A stretch of DNA of 64,000 nt from an uncultured Sphingomonadales bacterium (GCA_903832325.1 CAILBC010000023.1:124001-188000); one strand, 5' to 3'. Shown: positions 25,355 through 34,363, numbered from the stretch's first letter. Translations and numbers: made by a program. Notes: generated from the sequence alone by a model not told the origin.

Positions 25355-25371
25355 ATGTTACAACGTTACAT
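25355..25371. promoter_or_regulatory. Zur-like imperfect palindrome upstream of the MerC-family gene
   Basis: The element ATGTTAC-AAC-GTTACAT is an inverted repeat with six of seven arm positions matching, 12 bases before the ATG at 25343. It resembles the ATGTTATAnnATAACAT core of Zur operators. Position over the start region suits a repressor. Specific assignment is by resemblance only. Confidence 0.4.
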
Positions 25372-25451
25372 GATGCAACACCGGCCCATACGCGCAGCAC
25401 CTTAGGCGGCGTGGCCAATTTCTGAAGCTATCGCGCATGATCACGCCGCTG

Positions 25452-25464
25452 CCCCCCCCCCCCC
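25452..25464 (+). repeat. Homopolymeric C13 tract
   Basis: Thirteen consecutive C residues sit in the MerC-heme A synthase spacer, 5 bases before a 14-bp minisatellite. Such tracts slip easily in replication and in sequencing, so the exact length should be treated with caution. Confidence 0.9.
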
Positions 25465-25469
25465 GTCGA

Positions 25470-25539
25470 CACATCCCATGCGGCACATCCCATGCGGCAC
25501 ATCCCATGCGGCACATCCCATGCGGCACATCCCATGCGG
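25470..25539 (+). repeat. 14-bp minisatellite, five perfect copies
   Basis: The unit CACATCCCATGCGG is repeated five times without a mismatch. Each unit contains an ATG, and the ATGs at 25492 and 25534 are in frame with the downstream heme A synthase, so the array could supply alternative starts. The period is not a multiple of three. Arms of neighbouring units do not form a strong hairpin. Function unknown; copy number is probably variable between strains. Confidence 0.95.
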
Positions 25540-25596
25540 GCAAAAGCCCAAGGTTGGCTCTTGCACCGCGCGCGTTCCGGCTTCAGATCGGGCGCG

Positions 25597-26667
25597 ATGA
25601 TCGACATTGCCCCTTTGCGTCGCACCCTTCCCCCGGTTCCCGGCGCCATCGCGCTTGCCCGCTGGCTGGCGGTGGTGGCGGCGATGATCGTGGCCATCGT
25701 GGTGGTGGGGGGAATCACCCGGCTGACCGAATCCGGGGTTTCGATCACCGAATGGAACGTCGTTTCGGGCACTTTGCCCCCGCTGAGCGAGGCAGACTGG
25801 GCTGCCGAATTCGCCAAATACCGCCAGACCCCGCAATATGTGCTGATCAACGGGCCCGCCGGCATGACGCTGGCGACGTACAAGACGATCTTTTTCTGGG
25901 AATGGGTGCACCGCCTCCTGGCGCGCACGATCGGGCTGGTATTTGCGCTGCCGCTGGCGTGGTTCTGGCTGCGCGGGGCCATTCCGCCGGGATACCGGCT
26001 GCGGCTGGTGGCCCTGCTCGCGCTGGGCGCGCTGCAGGGTGCGGTGGGCTGGTGGATGGTCAAATCGGGCATTGTCCACGATGTGAAAGTCAGCCATTTT
26101 CGACTCGCCACGCACTTGCTGGTGGCACTGACCACGCTGGCCGGGGTGGTGTGGACCGCGCTTGATCTGGTGGGGCTGGCGCAAGGGCGCGGGCCTTCGC
26201 ATCTGCGCCCGCTGGCCACGCTGACTCTGGGCGCGCTGGTGATCCAGTTGGTGCTGGGCGCCTGGCTGGCGGGCCTGCGCGCCGGGGTGGTGGCCGGGGC
26301 GGGCTGGTTCACCCGGGATGCCTGGCCGCTGATGCAGGGGCGGTTCTGGCCCGCCGGGATTGATTGGAGCCATGGCGCAATCGCGGCAATCAGCCATGAT
26401 CCCTACCTTGTGCATTTCGTTCACCGCTGGTGGGCCTGGGTGGTGGTTGCGGCCATGGTCCTGCTGGGGCGGGGGGCGCGTGCCAGTGGCAACCGCCCTG
26501 CTTCAATCGCGCTGCACAGCGCCTTTGGCACGCAGATCCTGCTGGGCATTGCCACGGTGTGGAGCGGGGTGTGGCTGCCGCTGGCGGTGCTGCACCAATT
26601 GACCGGAGCCTTGCTGGTGGTGGCCACGACATGGGCGGCGCATGCGCTGGGCCGCGCCCGCGCCTGA
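25597..26667 (+). CDS. ctaA: Heme A synthase, CtaA/COX15 family
   Basis: This 356-aa polytopic membrane protein oxidises heme O to heme A for aa3-type cytochrome oxidase. Eight membrane helices are visible, with the Cox15 signatures G-G-I-T-R-L-T-E-S-G-V-S-I-T-E-W, W-E-W-V-H-R-L-L-A-R, S-H-F-R-L-A-T-H-L and H-R-W-W-A-W, which carry the paired heme-ligand histidines, and L-H-Q-L-T-G-A-L. The ATG at 25597 gives the common N-terminus. An earlier in-frame ATG at 25534 lies in the last minisatellite unit and would add 21 residues. Monocistronic by spacing. Confidence 0.92.
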   Translation: MIDIAPLRRTLPPVPGAIALARWLAVVAAMIVAIVVVGGITRLTESGVSITEWNVVSGTLPPLSEADWAAEFAKYRQTPQYVLINGPAGMTLATYKTIFFWEWVHRLLARTIGLVFALPLAWFWLRGAIPPGYRLRLVALLALGALQGAVGWWMVKSGIVHDVKVSHFRLATHLLVALTTLAGVVWTALDLVGLAQGRGPSHLRPLATLTLGALVIQLVLGAWLAGLRAGVVAGAGWFTRDAWPLMQGRFWPAGIDWSHGAIAAISHDPYLVHFVHRWWAWVVVAAMVLLGRGARASGNRPASIALHSAFGTQILLGIATVWSGVWLPLAVLHQLTGALLVVATTWAAHALGRARA

Positions 26668-26755
26668 CCCCCCTTTTTGCAAACGGTATTATTTTACCTC
26701 TCCGCAAAGGCGCACCAAACCTTGACTCTGCATGCCTTTTGCAACAAAGGCCCGC

Positions 26756-26770
26756 ATCACGCATCGTGAT
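26756..26770. promoter_or_regulatory. Inverted repeat in the rplM leader
   Basis: ATCACG-CAT-CGTGAT is a perfect six-base inverted repeat about 64 bases ahead of rplM, in a 166-base gap that otherwise has only a possible TTGACT -35 element at about 26722-26727. It could be an RNA hairpin in the leader, for instance for ribosomal-protein feedback, or an operator. No direct evidence distinguishes these. Confidence 0.3.
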
Positions 26771-26833
26771 ACCGCTTCGGGGCTGACCCTGCACGCGGCA
26801 TCACGATCATCAAGTCTAGGGAACCGAAAGCCC

Positions 26834-27313
26834 ATGAAGGCGCTCAGCAAGGTCACCCGGTCGATCAAACCGGCCGAGGTGGAAAAAAAGTGGCACGTCA
26901 TTGATGCCGATGGCCTGGTGGTCGGTCGGCTGGCGGTCATCATTGCCAATCTCCTGCGCGGCAAGCACAAGCCGAGCTATACCCCCCACGTCGATTGCGG
27001 TGATCACGTTGTCGTGATCAACGCCGGCAAGGTGAAGTTCACCGGCAACAAGCTGGCCGACAAAGTCTATTACAAGCACACCGGTTATGCCGGCGGCATC
27101 AAGGAATCGACCCCGGCCAAAGTGCTGGGCGGCCGTTTCCCCGAACGCGTGCTGGAAAAGGCAGTTGAACGCATGATCCCGCGCGGGCCGCTGGGCCGTG
27201 CGCAGATGCGCGCGCTGCACCTCTATGCCGGGTCGGACCATCCCCATGCCGGCACCCAGCCCGAAGCGCTCGATGTCGCTTCGCTCAATCGCAAGAACAA
27301 GGTGGGTGCATAA
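26834..27313 (+). CDS. rplM: 50S ribosomal protein L13
   Basis: This 159-aa L13 is a structural protein of the large subunit that binds 23S rRNA early in assembly. Signatures include [17 protein letters not shown] and [10 protein letters not shown]. Length matches alphaproteobacterial L13, slightly longer than the 142 aa of E. coli. The stop overlaps the first base of rpsI, the usual rplM-rpsI operon. Confidence 0.97.
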   Translation: MKALSKVTRSIKPAEVEKKWHVIDADGLVVGRLAVIIANLLRGKHKPSYTPHVDCGDHVVVINAGKVKFTGNKLADKVYYKHTGYAGGIKESTPAKVLGGRFPERVLEKAVERMIPRGPLGRAQMRALHLYAGSDHPHAGTQPEALDVASLNRKNKVGA

Positions 27314-27846
27314 TGGCTGACACCGATACCATTTCGAGCCTGGCGGATCTGAAGGACCTGTCCGCTGCTGCCCCCGTCGATGCCGATGCCGGCACCGATC
27401 AGGCGCCCGTCGCACGCACCGGCCCGGTTGCCATCATTCGCGAACGCGAAATCGATGCGCAGGGCCGCTCCTATGCCACCGGCCGCCGCAAGGACGCCGT
27501 GGCCCGCGTGTGGATCAAGCCCGGTTCGGGCAAGATCGTCGTCAACGGCCGCGACCAGGAAGTCTATTTCGCACGCCCCACGCTGCGTCTGGTGATCAAC
27601 CAGCCGTTTCAGGTGGCGGGCCGCGATGGCGCCTATGACGTGATCTGCACCGTAAAGGGCGGCGGGCTTTCGGGCCAGGCCGGCGCGGTCAAGCACGGCA
27701 TCGCCCAGGCATTGTCAAAGTACGAACCGCTGCTGCGCGGCGCCGTAAAGGCCGCCGGCTTCCTGACCCGCGACCCGCGCGTCGTGGAACGCAAGAAGTA
27801 CGGCCGCGCCAAGGCCCGCAAGAGCTTCCAGTTCTCGAAGCGCTGA
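27313..27846 (+). CDS. rpsI: 30S ribosomal protein S9
   Basis: This 177-aa protein has the conserved S9 core at its C-terminal ~130 residues: [30 protein letters not shown] and the [17 protein letters not shown] tail that reaches the P-site tRNA. The first ~45 residues are an acidic Ala/Asp-rich extension seen in alphaproteobacterial S9. Co-translated with L13 and followed by a strong terminator. Confidence 0.97.
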   Translation: MADTDTISSLADLKDLSAAAPVDADAGTDQAPVARTGPVAIIREREIDAQGRSYATGRRKDAVARVWIKPGSGKIVVNGRDQEVYFARPTLRLVINQPFQVAGRDGAYDVICTVKGGGLSGQAGAVKHGIAQALSKYEPLLRGAVKAAGFLTRDPRVVERKKYGRAKARKSFQFSKR

Positions 27847-27882
27847 TTTTCGGCGCTCTTCGCAAGACTGTACCGCATCGGA

Positions 27883-27916
27883 AACGCCGGGGTTTGCACC
27901 CCGGCGTTTTTGTTTT
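27883..27916 (+). terminator. Rho-independent terminator of rplM-rpsI
   Basis: A GC stem (CGCCGGGG at 27885-27892 with CCCCGGCG at 27899-27906, loop TTTGCA) is followed by a T-rich run to 27916. It lies 37 bases after the rpsI stop and also just before the end of the convergent hydrolase gene. Confidence 0.92.
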
Positions 27917-27934
27917 GCGGTGTGCCCGGCGCGG

Positions 27935-28687
27935 TCACGCGATATACCGGCTGCTCCATGTGGCAATCACGTCGGCGGCATAGAATGCGTCTTGCCGCCG
28001 CGACAGCAAGTGATCGGCATCATCGAGCGACACATAGCTTTTGGGGTGCCTGGCCCAGGTGAAGATCTGCAGCGCGTTCTCGATGCCCACCGTCTGGTCG
28101 CGCGGGGCATGCAGCACCAGCAGTGCCTTGCGCAAAGTGGCGACATCGTGCTCGATCCTGGTCGCCTCGACATCTTCGACAAACTGGCGCCGGATCGTGA
28201 ACGGACGCCCAACCAGCCGCAGTTCGACTTCGCCGTCTGACCGGATCCGGTCGATATCATCGCCAAAAGTGTGCACGACATGGGCGACATCGGCGGGCGC
28301 ACCGATCGTGACCACCGCGCGCGCCTCTTCCACGTGACGAGCCGCCGCCAGAATGGCAGACCCGCCCAGCGAATGGCCGATGATCAGCTTTGGTGCAGCC
28401 AGTTCCGCACGCATGAAATCGGCCGCCGCGATCAGATCCTGGACATTCGACGAAAAGTTGGTGTTGGCAAAATCGCCCTCGCTTTCACCGAGCCCGGTAA
28501 AGTCGAAGCGCAAGACCGCGATACCGTGCGCGGTCAGGCGCGCCGCAATGCGAGAGGCGGCAAACACGTCCTTCGTACACGTGAAGCAATGTGCAAACAG
28601 CGCATACGCTTTGACATCGCCTGCGGGCCGGTCAAGCCGTGCCGCCAGCAGCGCGCCCGTGCCACCGGCAAATGTGACCATCGTCAT
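27935..28687 (-). CDS. Alpha/beta hydrolase (serine esterase/peptidase type)
   Basis: This 250-aa protein is an alpha/beta-hydrolase with the nucleophile elbow G-H-S-L-G-G near residue 106, an oxyanion region A-H-C-F-T-C-T-K-D, and a C-terminal D-D-A-D-H-L giving the catalytic His. It resembles the hydrolase half of the hydrolase-OsmC proteins found in proteobacteria, here without an OsmC domain. The gene overlaps the FMN-dependent glutamate-synthase-like gene by four bases (ATGA), so the two are translated together; no shared pathway is established. Confidence 0.82.
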   Translation of the reverse strand: MTMVTFAGGTGALLAARLDRPAGDVKAYALFAHCFTCTKDVFAASRIAARLTAHGIAVLRFDFTGLGESEGDFANTNFSSNVQDLIAAADFMRAELAAPKLIIGHSLGGSAILAAARHVEEARAVVTIGAPADVAHVVHTFGDDIDRIRSDGEVELRLVGRPFTIRRQFVEDVEATRIEHDVATLRKALLVLHAPRDQTVGIENALQIFTWARHPKSYVSLDDADHLLSRRQDAFYAADVIATWSSRYIA

Positions 28688-30222
28688 CGCACGCGCTCCG
28701 CCGGGGATGCCGCCAGGGCCGCGCCGGCGTCGATTCCCGGCAATGGCGGATAGAGTTCGTCCATCGGCACCGATCGACCGTCGAATTGCACGATGCGGAC
28801 ATGTTTGCGGGCAAGCTGGTGCGGCGCGCCGACCCCGCACGAATGCGCAATCACTTCGAGTTCGTGCACCATGCCAAGGCAATAGTTGGCCACCTTGACC
28901 GCCTTGTCCTGCGGATTGAGGCCCTTTTGCAGCCGTTTGTTGTGTGTCGTAATTCCGGTGGGGCACGTGTTCCTGTTGCATTTCAGCGCCTGGATGCAGC
29001 CCAGCGAAAACATGAAACCGCGCGCGGTGTTGACAAAATCCGCACCGGCACACAGCGCCCAGGCGACATCGGCCGGTGTGATCAACTTGCCCGAGGCAAT
29101 CACCCGGACCCGGCCATCAAGGCCAAACCGGCGCAACTGATCAACCACCAGCGGCAGCGATTCCTGCAAAGTAAGCCCGACATTGTCGATCAGCGCCAGC
29201 GGCGCGGCGCCGGTGCCGCCATTGCCGCCATCGATGGTGATGAAATCGGGCGCGCTGGCCGGACCCCGCGCGATGATTTCGCGGCACAGCTGTTCCACCC
29301 AGCCATAGGCACCGATCACGGTCTTGACCCCCGTGGGCTTGCCGGTCACGCGGCGCACATGCGCGATCATGTCGAGCAATTCGGGCACCGAATTGATTTC
29401 GGGGTGGCGATTGGGCGAAATCGAATCGCGGTATTCGGGAATGCCCCGGATCGCGGCAATTTGCGGCGTGACTTTGGCCGCAGGCAGGATGCCGCCTTTG
29501 CCCGGTTTGGCGCCCTGGCTCATCTTCAGTTCGAACATCCGCACTTGCGTGATCGCGGCAATCGCGCGCAGCCGGTCATCGTCGAGCCGGCCTTCGGCAT
29601 CGCGCACCCCGTATTTGGCCGTGCCGATCTGCATCACGATATCGGCGCCGCCTTCGAGATGAAACGGCGAAAGGCCGCCTTCGCCAGTGTTCATCCAGCA
29701 GCCGGCCATCCGCGCGCCGTTCGACAGCGCCCGCACCGCAGGTTCGGACAAGGCGCCGAAACTCATGCCGGAAATGTTGAACACCGACCGTGCGGCATAA
29801 GGATGGTCGCAATAGGGGCCGATCAGCACGGGTTCAGAGGCTTGCGCATCCTCGTCGAGGGTGGGGAACGGGCAATTGACGAAAATCAGCGCGCCGGTGG
29901 CTTGCAGGTTCTTGGTCGAACCGAACGCCACCGTGTTGTCAGCCTTGCTGGCGGCACGCGCCACCCAATCGCGTTCAGCACGGTTGAAAGGCAATTCTTC
30001 GCGATCCATTGCAAAGAAATACTGCCGGAAAAATTCGCCAAGCGCCGTGAACAGCCCGCGAAACCGGCCGATCACCGGGTAATTGCGGCGGATCGCATCG
30101 GTTGACTGGGTTATGTCGATCACCAGCAAACCAATCAAAATCAGAATGATGGAGCCGACAATGGTAAGAAACGTGGTCGAAAGCAGGCTAAGGCCGGCCA
30201 TGATCATATGTCCATCAGGCAT
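28684..30222 (-). CDS. FMN-binding glutamate synthase family protein (membrane-anchored GltB-like domain)
   Basis: This 512-aa protein has an N-terminal membrane helix (about 10-35) and a Glu_synthase FMN-barrel domain with N-T-G-E-G-G-L-S, Q-G-A-K-P-G-K-G-G, the D-G-G-N-G-G-T-G-A-A-P phosphate-binding loop, and the cluster segment C-N-R-N-T-C-P-T-G-I-T-T. It lacks the N-terminal glutaminase domain of true GltB, so it is not a full glutamate synthase; the substrate is unknown. AGGGGA lies before the ATG at 30222. The signature cysteines are retained. Confidence 0.85.
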   Translation of the reverse strand: MPDGHMIMAGLSLLSTTFLTIVGSIILILIGLLVIDITQSTDAIRRNYPVIGRFRGLFTALGEFFRQYFFAMDREELPFNRAERDWVARAASKADNTVAFGSTKNLQATGALIFVNCPFPTLDEDAQASEPVLIGPYCDHPYAARSVFNISGMSFGALSEPAVRALSNGARMAGCWMNTGEGGLSPFHLEGGADIVMQIGTAKYGVRDAEGRLDDDRLRAIAAITQVRMFELKMSQGAKPGKGGILPAAKVTPQIAAIRGIPEYRDSISPNRHPEINSVPELLDMIAHVRRVTGKPTGVKTVIGAYGWVEQLCREIIARGPASAPDFITIDGGNGGTGAAPLALIDNVGLTLQESLPLVVDQLRRFGLDGRVRVIASGKLITPADVAWALCAGADFVNTARGFMFSLGCIQALKCNRNTCPTGITTHNKRLQKGLNPQDKAVKVANYCLGMVHELEVIAHSCGVGAPHQLARKHVRIVQFDGRSVPMDELYPPLPGIDAGAALAASPAERVR

Positions 30223-30515
30223 TGTTTGTCCCCTGCGTTCACGGTTGTTTCGGTGTGATTTGTACCGGTCATTCGGGCGAAGGGTCCGTCCGGTTACATC
30301 GTGTCGCAACGCGCCGGCCACATTCCTGCCCGCGCGTTGCGCCGCATTCGGCCCCGGGCCCGGCTGAACCGCACCTGCGCGTGAAAAGGGCGCGACAGAT
30401 CGGCTTGAACCGCGATCACGGGTTGGCCACAGTGGCGCATCCGACGGCACGGCGAACACCCGTGCCGCATATTCACGGGCTCAACCATGGGCTCAACCAC
30501 GGGGACGCCGCGCCG
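30223..30515. promoter_or_regulatory. Divergent intergenic region, FMN-GltS family gene / M28 peptidase
   Basis: This 293-base spacer contains no convincing gene. It must carry promoters in both directions. A 12-base direct duplication (GGGCTCAACCAT / GGGCTCAACCAC) lies at about 30478-30501. I see no clear operator or terminator. Confidence 0.4.
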
Positions 30516-32180
30516 ATGCTGCACAGACTTTGGACCATGCGCACGCCCGGCCCGGGCGGCGTGATCCGCACCGGGCTTGCCATGCTGGCGCTGCTGGCAG
30601 CATCCGGCGGCAGTGCCCGGGCGGACGACGCGCCGCTGTCACCACAGGCGCAGCAGTGGTGGGCGGATATTGCCGCGATCGCCGATGACAGCACCGAAGG
30701 GCGGCTGACCGGATCGGCCGGATATCTGCGCGCGGCCGATCATGTGATCGCGCGGTTTCGCGCGCTCGGGCTGGAGCCGGCGGGAACCACCGGCTATCTG
30801 CAACCGGTCGCGTTCGAGCAGCAGACTGTTGACCAGGCGGCATCGCGCATGACGCTGATCAGGCGCGATGGCGCGGCAGACGTGCTGAGCGTGGGGCGCG
30901 ATGCGCTGATCGGTGCCGGCGGGGCGCGGCGGCCGGCGCAGATTGCCGCGCCGCTGGTGTTCATCGGCTATGGCCTGCACCTGCCGGCGCAAGGGCACGA
31001 TGATTTTGCCGGGGTTGATCTCAAAGGGCGCATCGCGGTGGTGATCAGCGGCGGGCCGGCCGATCTGCCCGCCTCGGTCAAATCGAGCGCGCGGTTTGCG
31101 CGCGCCGAATTGCTGGCCAAACGCGGCGCGGTGGGCCTGATCACGCTGACCACGCCGCACCAGGTCGAAATCCCGTGGGAACGGCTGAAATTGCTGGCGG
31201 GGCAATCGGGCATGTACCTTGCCGATCCGAAAATGCGCGATGTGCCAGATGGCTTTTTCACCGCCAGCCTCGATCCCGACCAGTCGGAGCGCCTGTTTGC
31301 CGGATCGGGGCACAGCTTTGCCGAACTTGCCGCGCAGGCCGATGCCTCGGCCGCGGTGCCGGTGTTTGCCCTGCCGCTTCGGCTGCGCGCCGAAGTGGCG
31401 GCGCGGCACCAGGGGCTGAGCTCCCCCAATCTGATCGCACGCCTGCCCGGCAGCGATCCGGCGCTGGCCGCGCAGAACGTGGTGGTGTCGGCGCATCTCG
31501 ACCATCTGGGGATTGGTGAGCCGATTGCCGGCGATCGCATCTATAACGGCGCGATGGACGATGCCTCGGGGGTGGCCTCGGTGCTTGATATTGCACGGAT
31601 TCTGGCGCAGTCGCCGGCGCGCCCGCGCCGGTCGATCCTGTTCGTGATCGTGACGGCCGAGGAAAAGGGGCTGCTGGGGTCGCACTATTTCGCGCGCCAC
31701 CCCACGGTGCCGGCCGGATCGATCGTGGCCGATCTCAATTTCGACATGCCGCTGCCGCTGTGGCCGCTGACGCGCGTGATCGCGATCGGCGAAGGCGAAA
31801 GCACGCTGGGCGCCGATGCGGCGGCGGTGGCGGCGGCGCGCGGGGTGATCCTGACGCCCGATCCCCTGCCCGATCGCAACACCTTCATCCGCACCGATCT
31901 GTTCAGCTTTGTGCGCGAGGGCATTCCTGCGCTGGCGTTCAAATTCGGCTTTGTTCGCGGCAGCCCGGAATTCCGGATCGAACACGATTGGCGCGCCAAC
32001 CGCTATCACGCGCCATCGGACGACCTGCTGCAAAGCGGGGTGATGAAGGAAGAGGCGGTGAAGCTGGATGGCTTTGTTGCCGATGTGGCGCTGCGCGTGG
32101 CGGGCAGCGTGGCGCGGCCACAATGGCTGCCATCAAGCACGTTTCGGCCAGGTGACCGGCCGGGTGGGGCCGCGCACTGA
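30516..32180 (+). CDS. M28 family zinc metallopeptidase, exported
   Basis: This 554-aa protein has a signal peptide (to about residue 37, ending A-R-A-D), a PA-domain insertion (about 130-280) and an M28 aminopeptidase domain. The two-zinc ligands are recognisable in V-S-A-H-L-D-H-L-G, G-A-M-D-D-A-S-G, T-A-E-E-K-G-L-L-G-S, N-F-D-M-P and the late H-A-P-S-D-D. It would release N-terminal residues from peptides in the periplasm or outside. The ATG at 30516 has a GGGGA upstream; 30537 is an alternative start. Confidence 0.9.
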   Translation: MLHRLWTMRTPGPGGVIRTGLAMLALLAASGGSARADDAPLSPQAQQWWADIAAIADDSTEGRLTGSAGYLRAADHVIARFRALGLEPAGTTGYLQPVAFEQQTVDQAASRMTLIRRDGAADVLSVGRDALIGAGGARRPAQIAAPLVFIGYGLHLPAQGHDDFAGVDLKGRIAVVISGGPADLPASVKSSARFARAELLAKRGAVGLITLTTPHQVEIPWERLKLLAGQSGMYLADPKMRDVPDGFFTASLDPDQSERLFAGSGHSFAELAAQADASAAVPVFALPLRLRAEVAARHQGLSSPNLIARLPGSDPALAAQNVVVSAHLDHLGIGEPIAGDRIYNGAMDDASGVASVLDIARILAQSPARPRRSILFVIVTAEEKGLLGSHYFARHPTVPAGSIVADLNFDMPLPLWPLTRVIAIGEGESTLGADAAAVAAARGVILTPDPLPDRNTFIRTDLFSFVREGIPALAFKFGFVRGSPEFRIEHDWRANRYHAPSDDLLQSGVMKEEAVKLDGFVADVALRVAGSVARPQWLPSSTFRPGDRPGGAAH

Positions 32181-32336
32181 CAGTGCCGATGTGCCGTGCG
32201 CTTGACTCGCTGCACGTCGGCATGAGCCCGCGCGGCGTTTGAGCGTCATGATGGGCGATGCGTTCCACCCATCGCCCATCCGTATCAGCCGGCAAAAGTT
32301 GGCAAATCTTAACACGGCGGGCCTATCTTTGGACCC

Positions 32337-32552
32337 ATGCTGTTTCCCGGCCCAAAGCTCAACACCCTGTTCCGCAGCCGCTGGAACGCGCTGCTGTGGG
32401 GTGCAGGCGTGCTGCTGACCGCCTATTGCTCGGTGCCCAGCCAGGAAGAAAGCAAGGAAGAGGCCGCCGCCACCCCCGCCATCTCGGCTTCTGGCGGCAC
32501 GGGGCCTGCCACATCCCCCTGGGCGCGTGATCCGGCCAAGCCGGCGCAATAA
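32337..32552 (+). CDS. Small membrane or lipoprotein-like protein, unknown
   Basis: This 71-aa product has an N-terminal basic stretch, one hydrophobic segment (about 17-31) ending in T-A-Y-C-S-V-P, and then an acidic and Pro/Ser-rich tail. The Cys after the hydrophobic core resembles a lipobox (L-T-A-Y-C, imperfect). Codon use is typical of the window. No homolog family recognised. Confidence 0.5.
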   Translation: MLFPGPKLNTLFRSRWNALLWGAGVLLTAYCSVPSQEESKEEAAATPAISASGGTGPATSPWARDPAKPAQ

Positions 32553-32576
32553 CGGTGCCCTTTTCAGGGTGCGCCC

Positions 32577-33599
32577 TCAGGGTTTGGTGAAAAGCTTTTT
32601 GGGCAGGACCACGTGCACGCCCTTGTTGCGGTCAACCAGTTCGGTCACTTCGACATCGCCGGCCACGCTGATCAGCATATAGGCATCATCGCGCGACATG
32701 GTGCGCGCGGAAACCAGGAAATCGATCATGTTGCGCAGCGCCTTGCGCGTGGCGTGGCTCAAATCGTCGTCAAAGCCCATCGCGATATAAGCATCGGGCG
32801 TTTCGGCGCGCGGATAGGGCGATGGGTCCTGTTTGTGCAGGATGAACTGGAACGTGCCGACCAGCGATGTTTCCAGTGCGGTGATATCCACTTCGCCATT
32901 GCCCTGCGCGGCATGGCCATCGCCCACCTGGAACAGCGCGCCGGGGGCGTGCACCGGCAGGAACAGCCGCGTGCCGGTCACCAGCGCCTTGTCATCCATG
33001 TTGCCGCCGTTGATCGTCGGCGGCGCGGAATCATAGCGGCCGAATGCGGGCGGCGGCGCCACCCCCATGCTGCCAAAGAACGGCGCCAGCGGCACATCGA
33101 TCCCGGGGCCGAAATGGCCGACCATCGCCTTTGCATCAAGCGGGATGATCTTCATTTTGGGATAGGGAAAATCGTCGGTGAGGAACCCCGCGCCATAGCG
33201 GAACGCGTTGTAGGCATAAGGGATCGCCAGATCGATGCGCAGGATGCGCACTTCCAGCGTGTCGCCCGGTTCGGCGCCGGCAATTGCCACCGGGCCGGTC
33301 AGGATATGGCCGCCGGGGCCGCGCGCCGATGCCGGCACGCCATCGAACACCGCGCGCAATTCGGGTTCGACCGCGGCGGGGGCCACGCCGGCCTTTTCCA
33401 GTCCCGCCGGGCTGTTGGTCAGCAGCGTATGGATCACCACGGTATCGCCCGAATGCACCGTCAGCGCCGGTTTTTCGGTGGCATCGTAATGCCCCCAGAC
33501 CACGGTCTGCGGCGTGACTTTCAGCTCGTAGGTTTCGGCATGGGCCGGCAGCGCCAGCGCGGAACAACAAAGCAGCAGGGCCGACAGCATCGATCGCAT
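32577..33599 (-). CDS. Acetamidase/formamidase (FmdA/AmdA) family protein, exported
   Basis: This 340-aa protein has a signal peptide (about 1-21, ending A-H-A-E), unlike cytoplasmic FmdA. The family core is present: V-W-G-H-Y-D, G-P-G-G-H-I-L-T-G-P, the metal-site pattern in F-G-S-M-G-V-A-P, N-G-G-N-M-D, and V-G-D-G-H-A-A-Q-G-N-G-E-V. It hydrolyses small amides to ammonia and an acid in characterised members; the exported form may act on periplasmic amides. Monocistronic. Confidence 0.85.
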   Translation of the reverse strand: MRSMLSALLLCCSALALPAHAETYELKVTPQTVVWGHYDATEKPALTVHSGDTVVIHTLLTNSPAGLEKAGVAPAAVEPELRAVFDGVPASARGPGGHILTGPVAIAGAEPGDTLEVRILRIDLAIPYAYNAFRYGAGFLTDDFPYPKMKIIPLDAKAMVGHFGPGIDVPLAPFFGSMGVAPPPAFGRYDSAPPTINGGNMDDKALVTGTRLFLPVHAPGALFQVGDGHAAQGNGEVDITALETSLVGTFQFILHKQDPSPYPRAETPDAYIAMGFDDDLSHATRKALRNMIDFLVSARTMSRDDAYMLISVAGDVEVTELVDRNKGVHVVLPKKLFTKP

Positions 33600-33731
33600 C
33601 GTTTGGGTCCTTTACCGGCGCGCACGGACATTGCCGCGTTGGCCGATCATAGCCACCACAGCGGCCCGGACGCAATCACGGCGGCCCCGGCCTGACGGGC
33701 AAGCGGGGCAGGCGATCTGCGGTGCGATCGA

Positions 33732-34226
33732 TCAGAACTTGTTCACCGGACCATTGCCGCGATGCGCGTCGGATTTTTCGCACAGGCCGACGTGGCTGTT
33801 GGACAGCACGGTCTTGCCGTTCACCTTCATCACGCTGACCTGGGTATAGTGCCCGGTGCGGCGGTCGATGATCGTTTCGCCGTCATAGGAATTGCGGGCC
33901 GCGCCTTCGACCAGATCATAGGCCACGATCACGAAAATCTTGTCTTCGGTCACACCGCAACGCCGGTACGTCAGATGCACCTGGGGGCTGACGGCGCATT
34001 CGTTGCGAAACCAGGTGGCCTTTTCCGCGTCCCACGTTTCAAACAGGTCGTCACCGATCCGCAGCCAGATCTTTGGAGTAGTGTCGTAAGGCGCGGCCTG
34101 GTCGGCAGAGGCCGGCTGTTCGGCAATCGCGCATTCCAGATAGATGTCATCGACGCTAATCCTGGCCTGCGCGGCGGGCGCCACGCACGATACCAGCAGG
34201 GCCAGCCCCGCAATCCATTTTGCCAT
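33732..34226 (-). CDS. Hypothetical exported protein
   Basis: This 164-aa product has a signal peptide (about 1-22, ending A-A-Q-A-R). The mature part has four cysteines (in L-E-C-A, N-E-C-A, R-R-C-G and G-L-C-E) that could pair. No known domain recognised. It is 132 bases downstream of nothing co-directional except the formamidase-like gene further along, so it is probably monocistronic. Confidence 0.65.
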   Translation of the reverse strand: MAKWIAGLALLVSCVAPAAQARISVDDIYLECAIAEQPASADQAAPYDTTPKIWLRIGDDLFETWDAEKATWFRNECAVSPQVHLTYRRCGVTEDKIFVIVAYDLVEGAARNSYDGETIIDRRTGHYTQVSVMKVNGKTVLSNSHVGLCEKSDAHRGNGPVNKF

Positions 34227-34363
34227 TGTTGTTTACCCGACCCTGATCTGCGCCCGCATGCCCCGGCATCACGCGACAGCAAAATCCTGGACTGCGTTGA
34301 TGTTTGAACGAAACGTCATCACAGCCTAGGTCGGTTCAGGTTGAACCTTGATGACAGCGCGCG

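Noticed and set aside
25470..25539. Possible CRISPR array
   Set aside because: The 14-bp units are contiguous with no spacers, and no cas gene is present; it is a minisatellite.
28684..30222. Complete glutamate synthase (GltB)
   Set aside because: The glutaminase and C-terminal GXGXG domains are missing and no gltD neighbours it.
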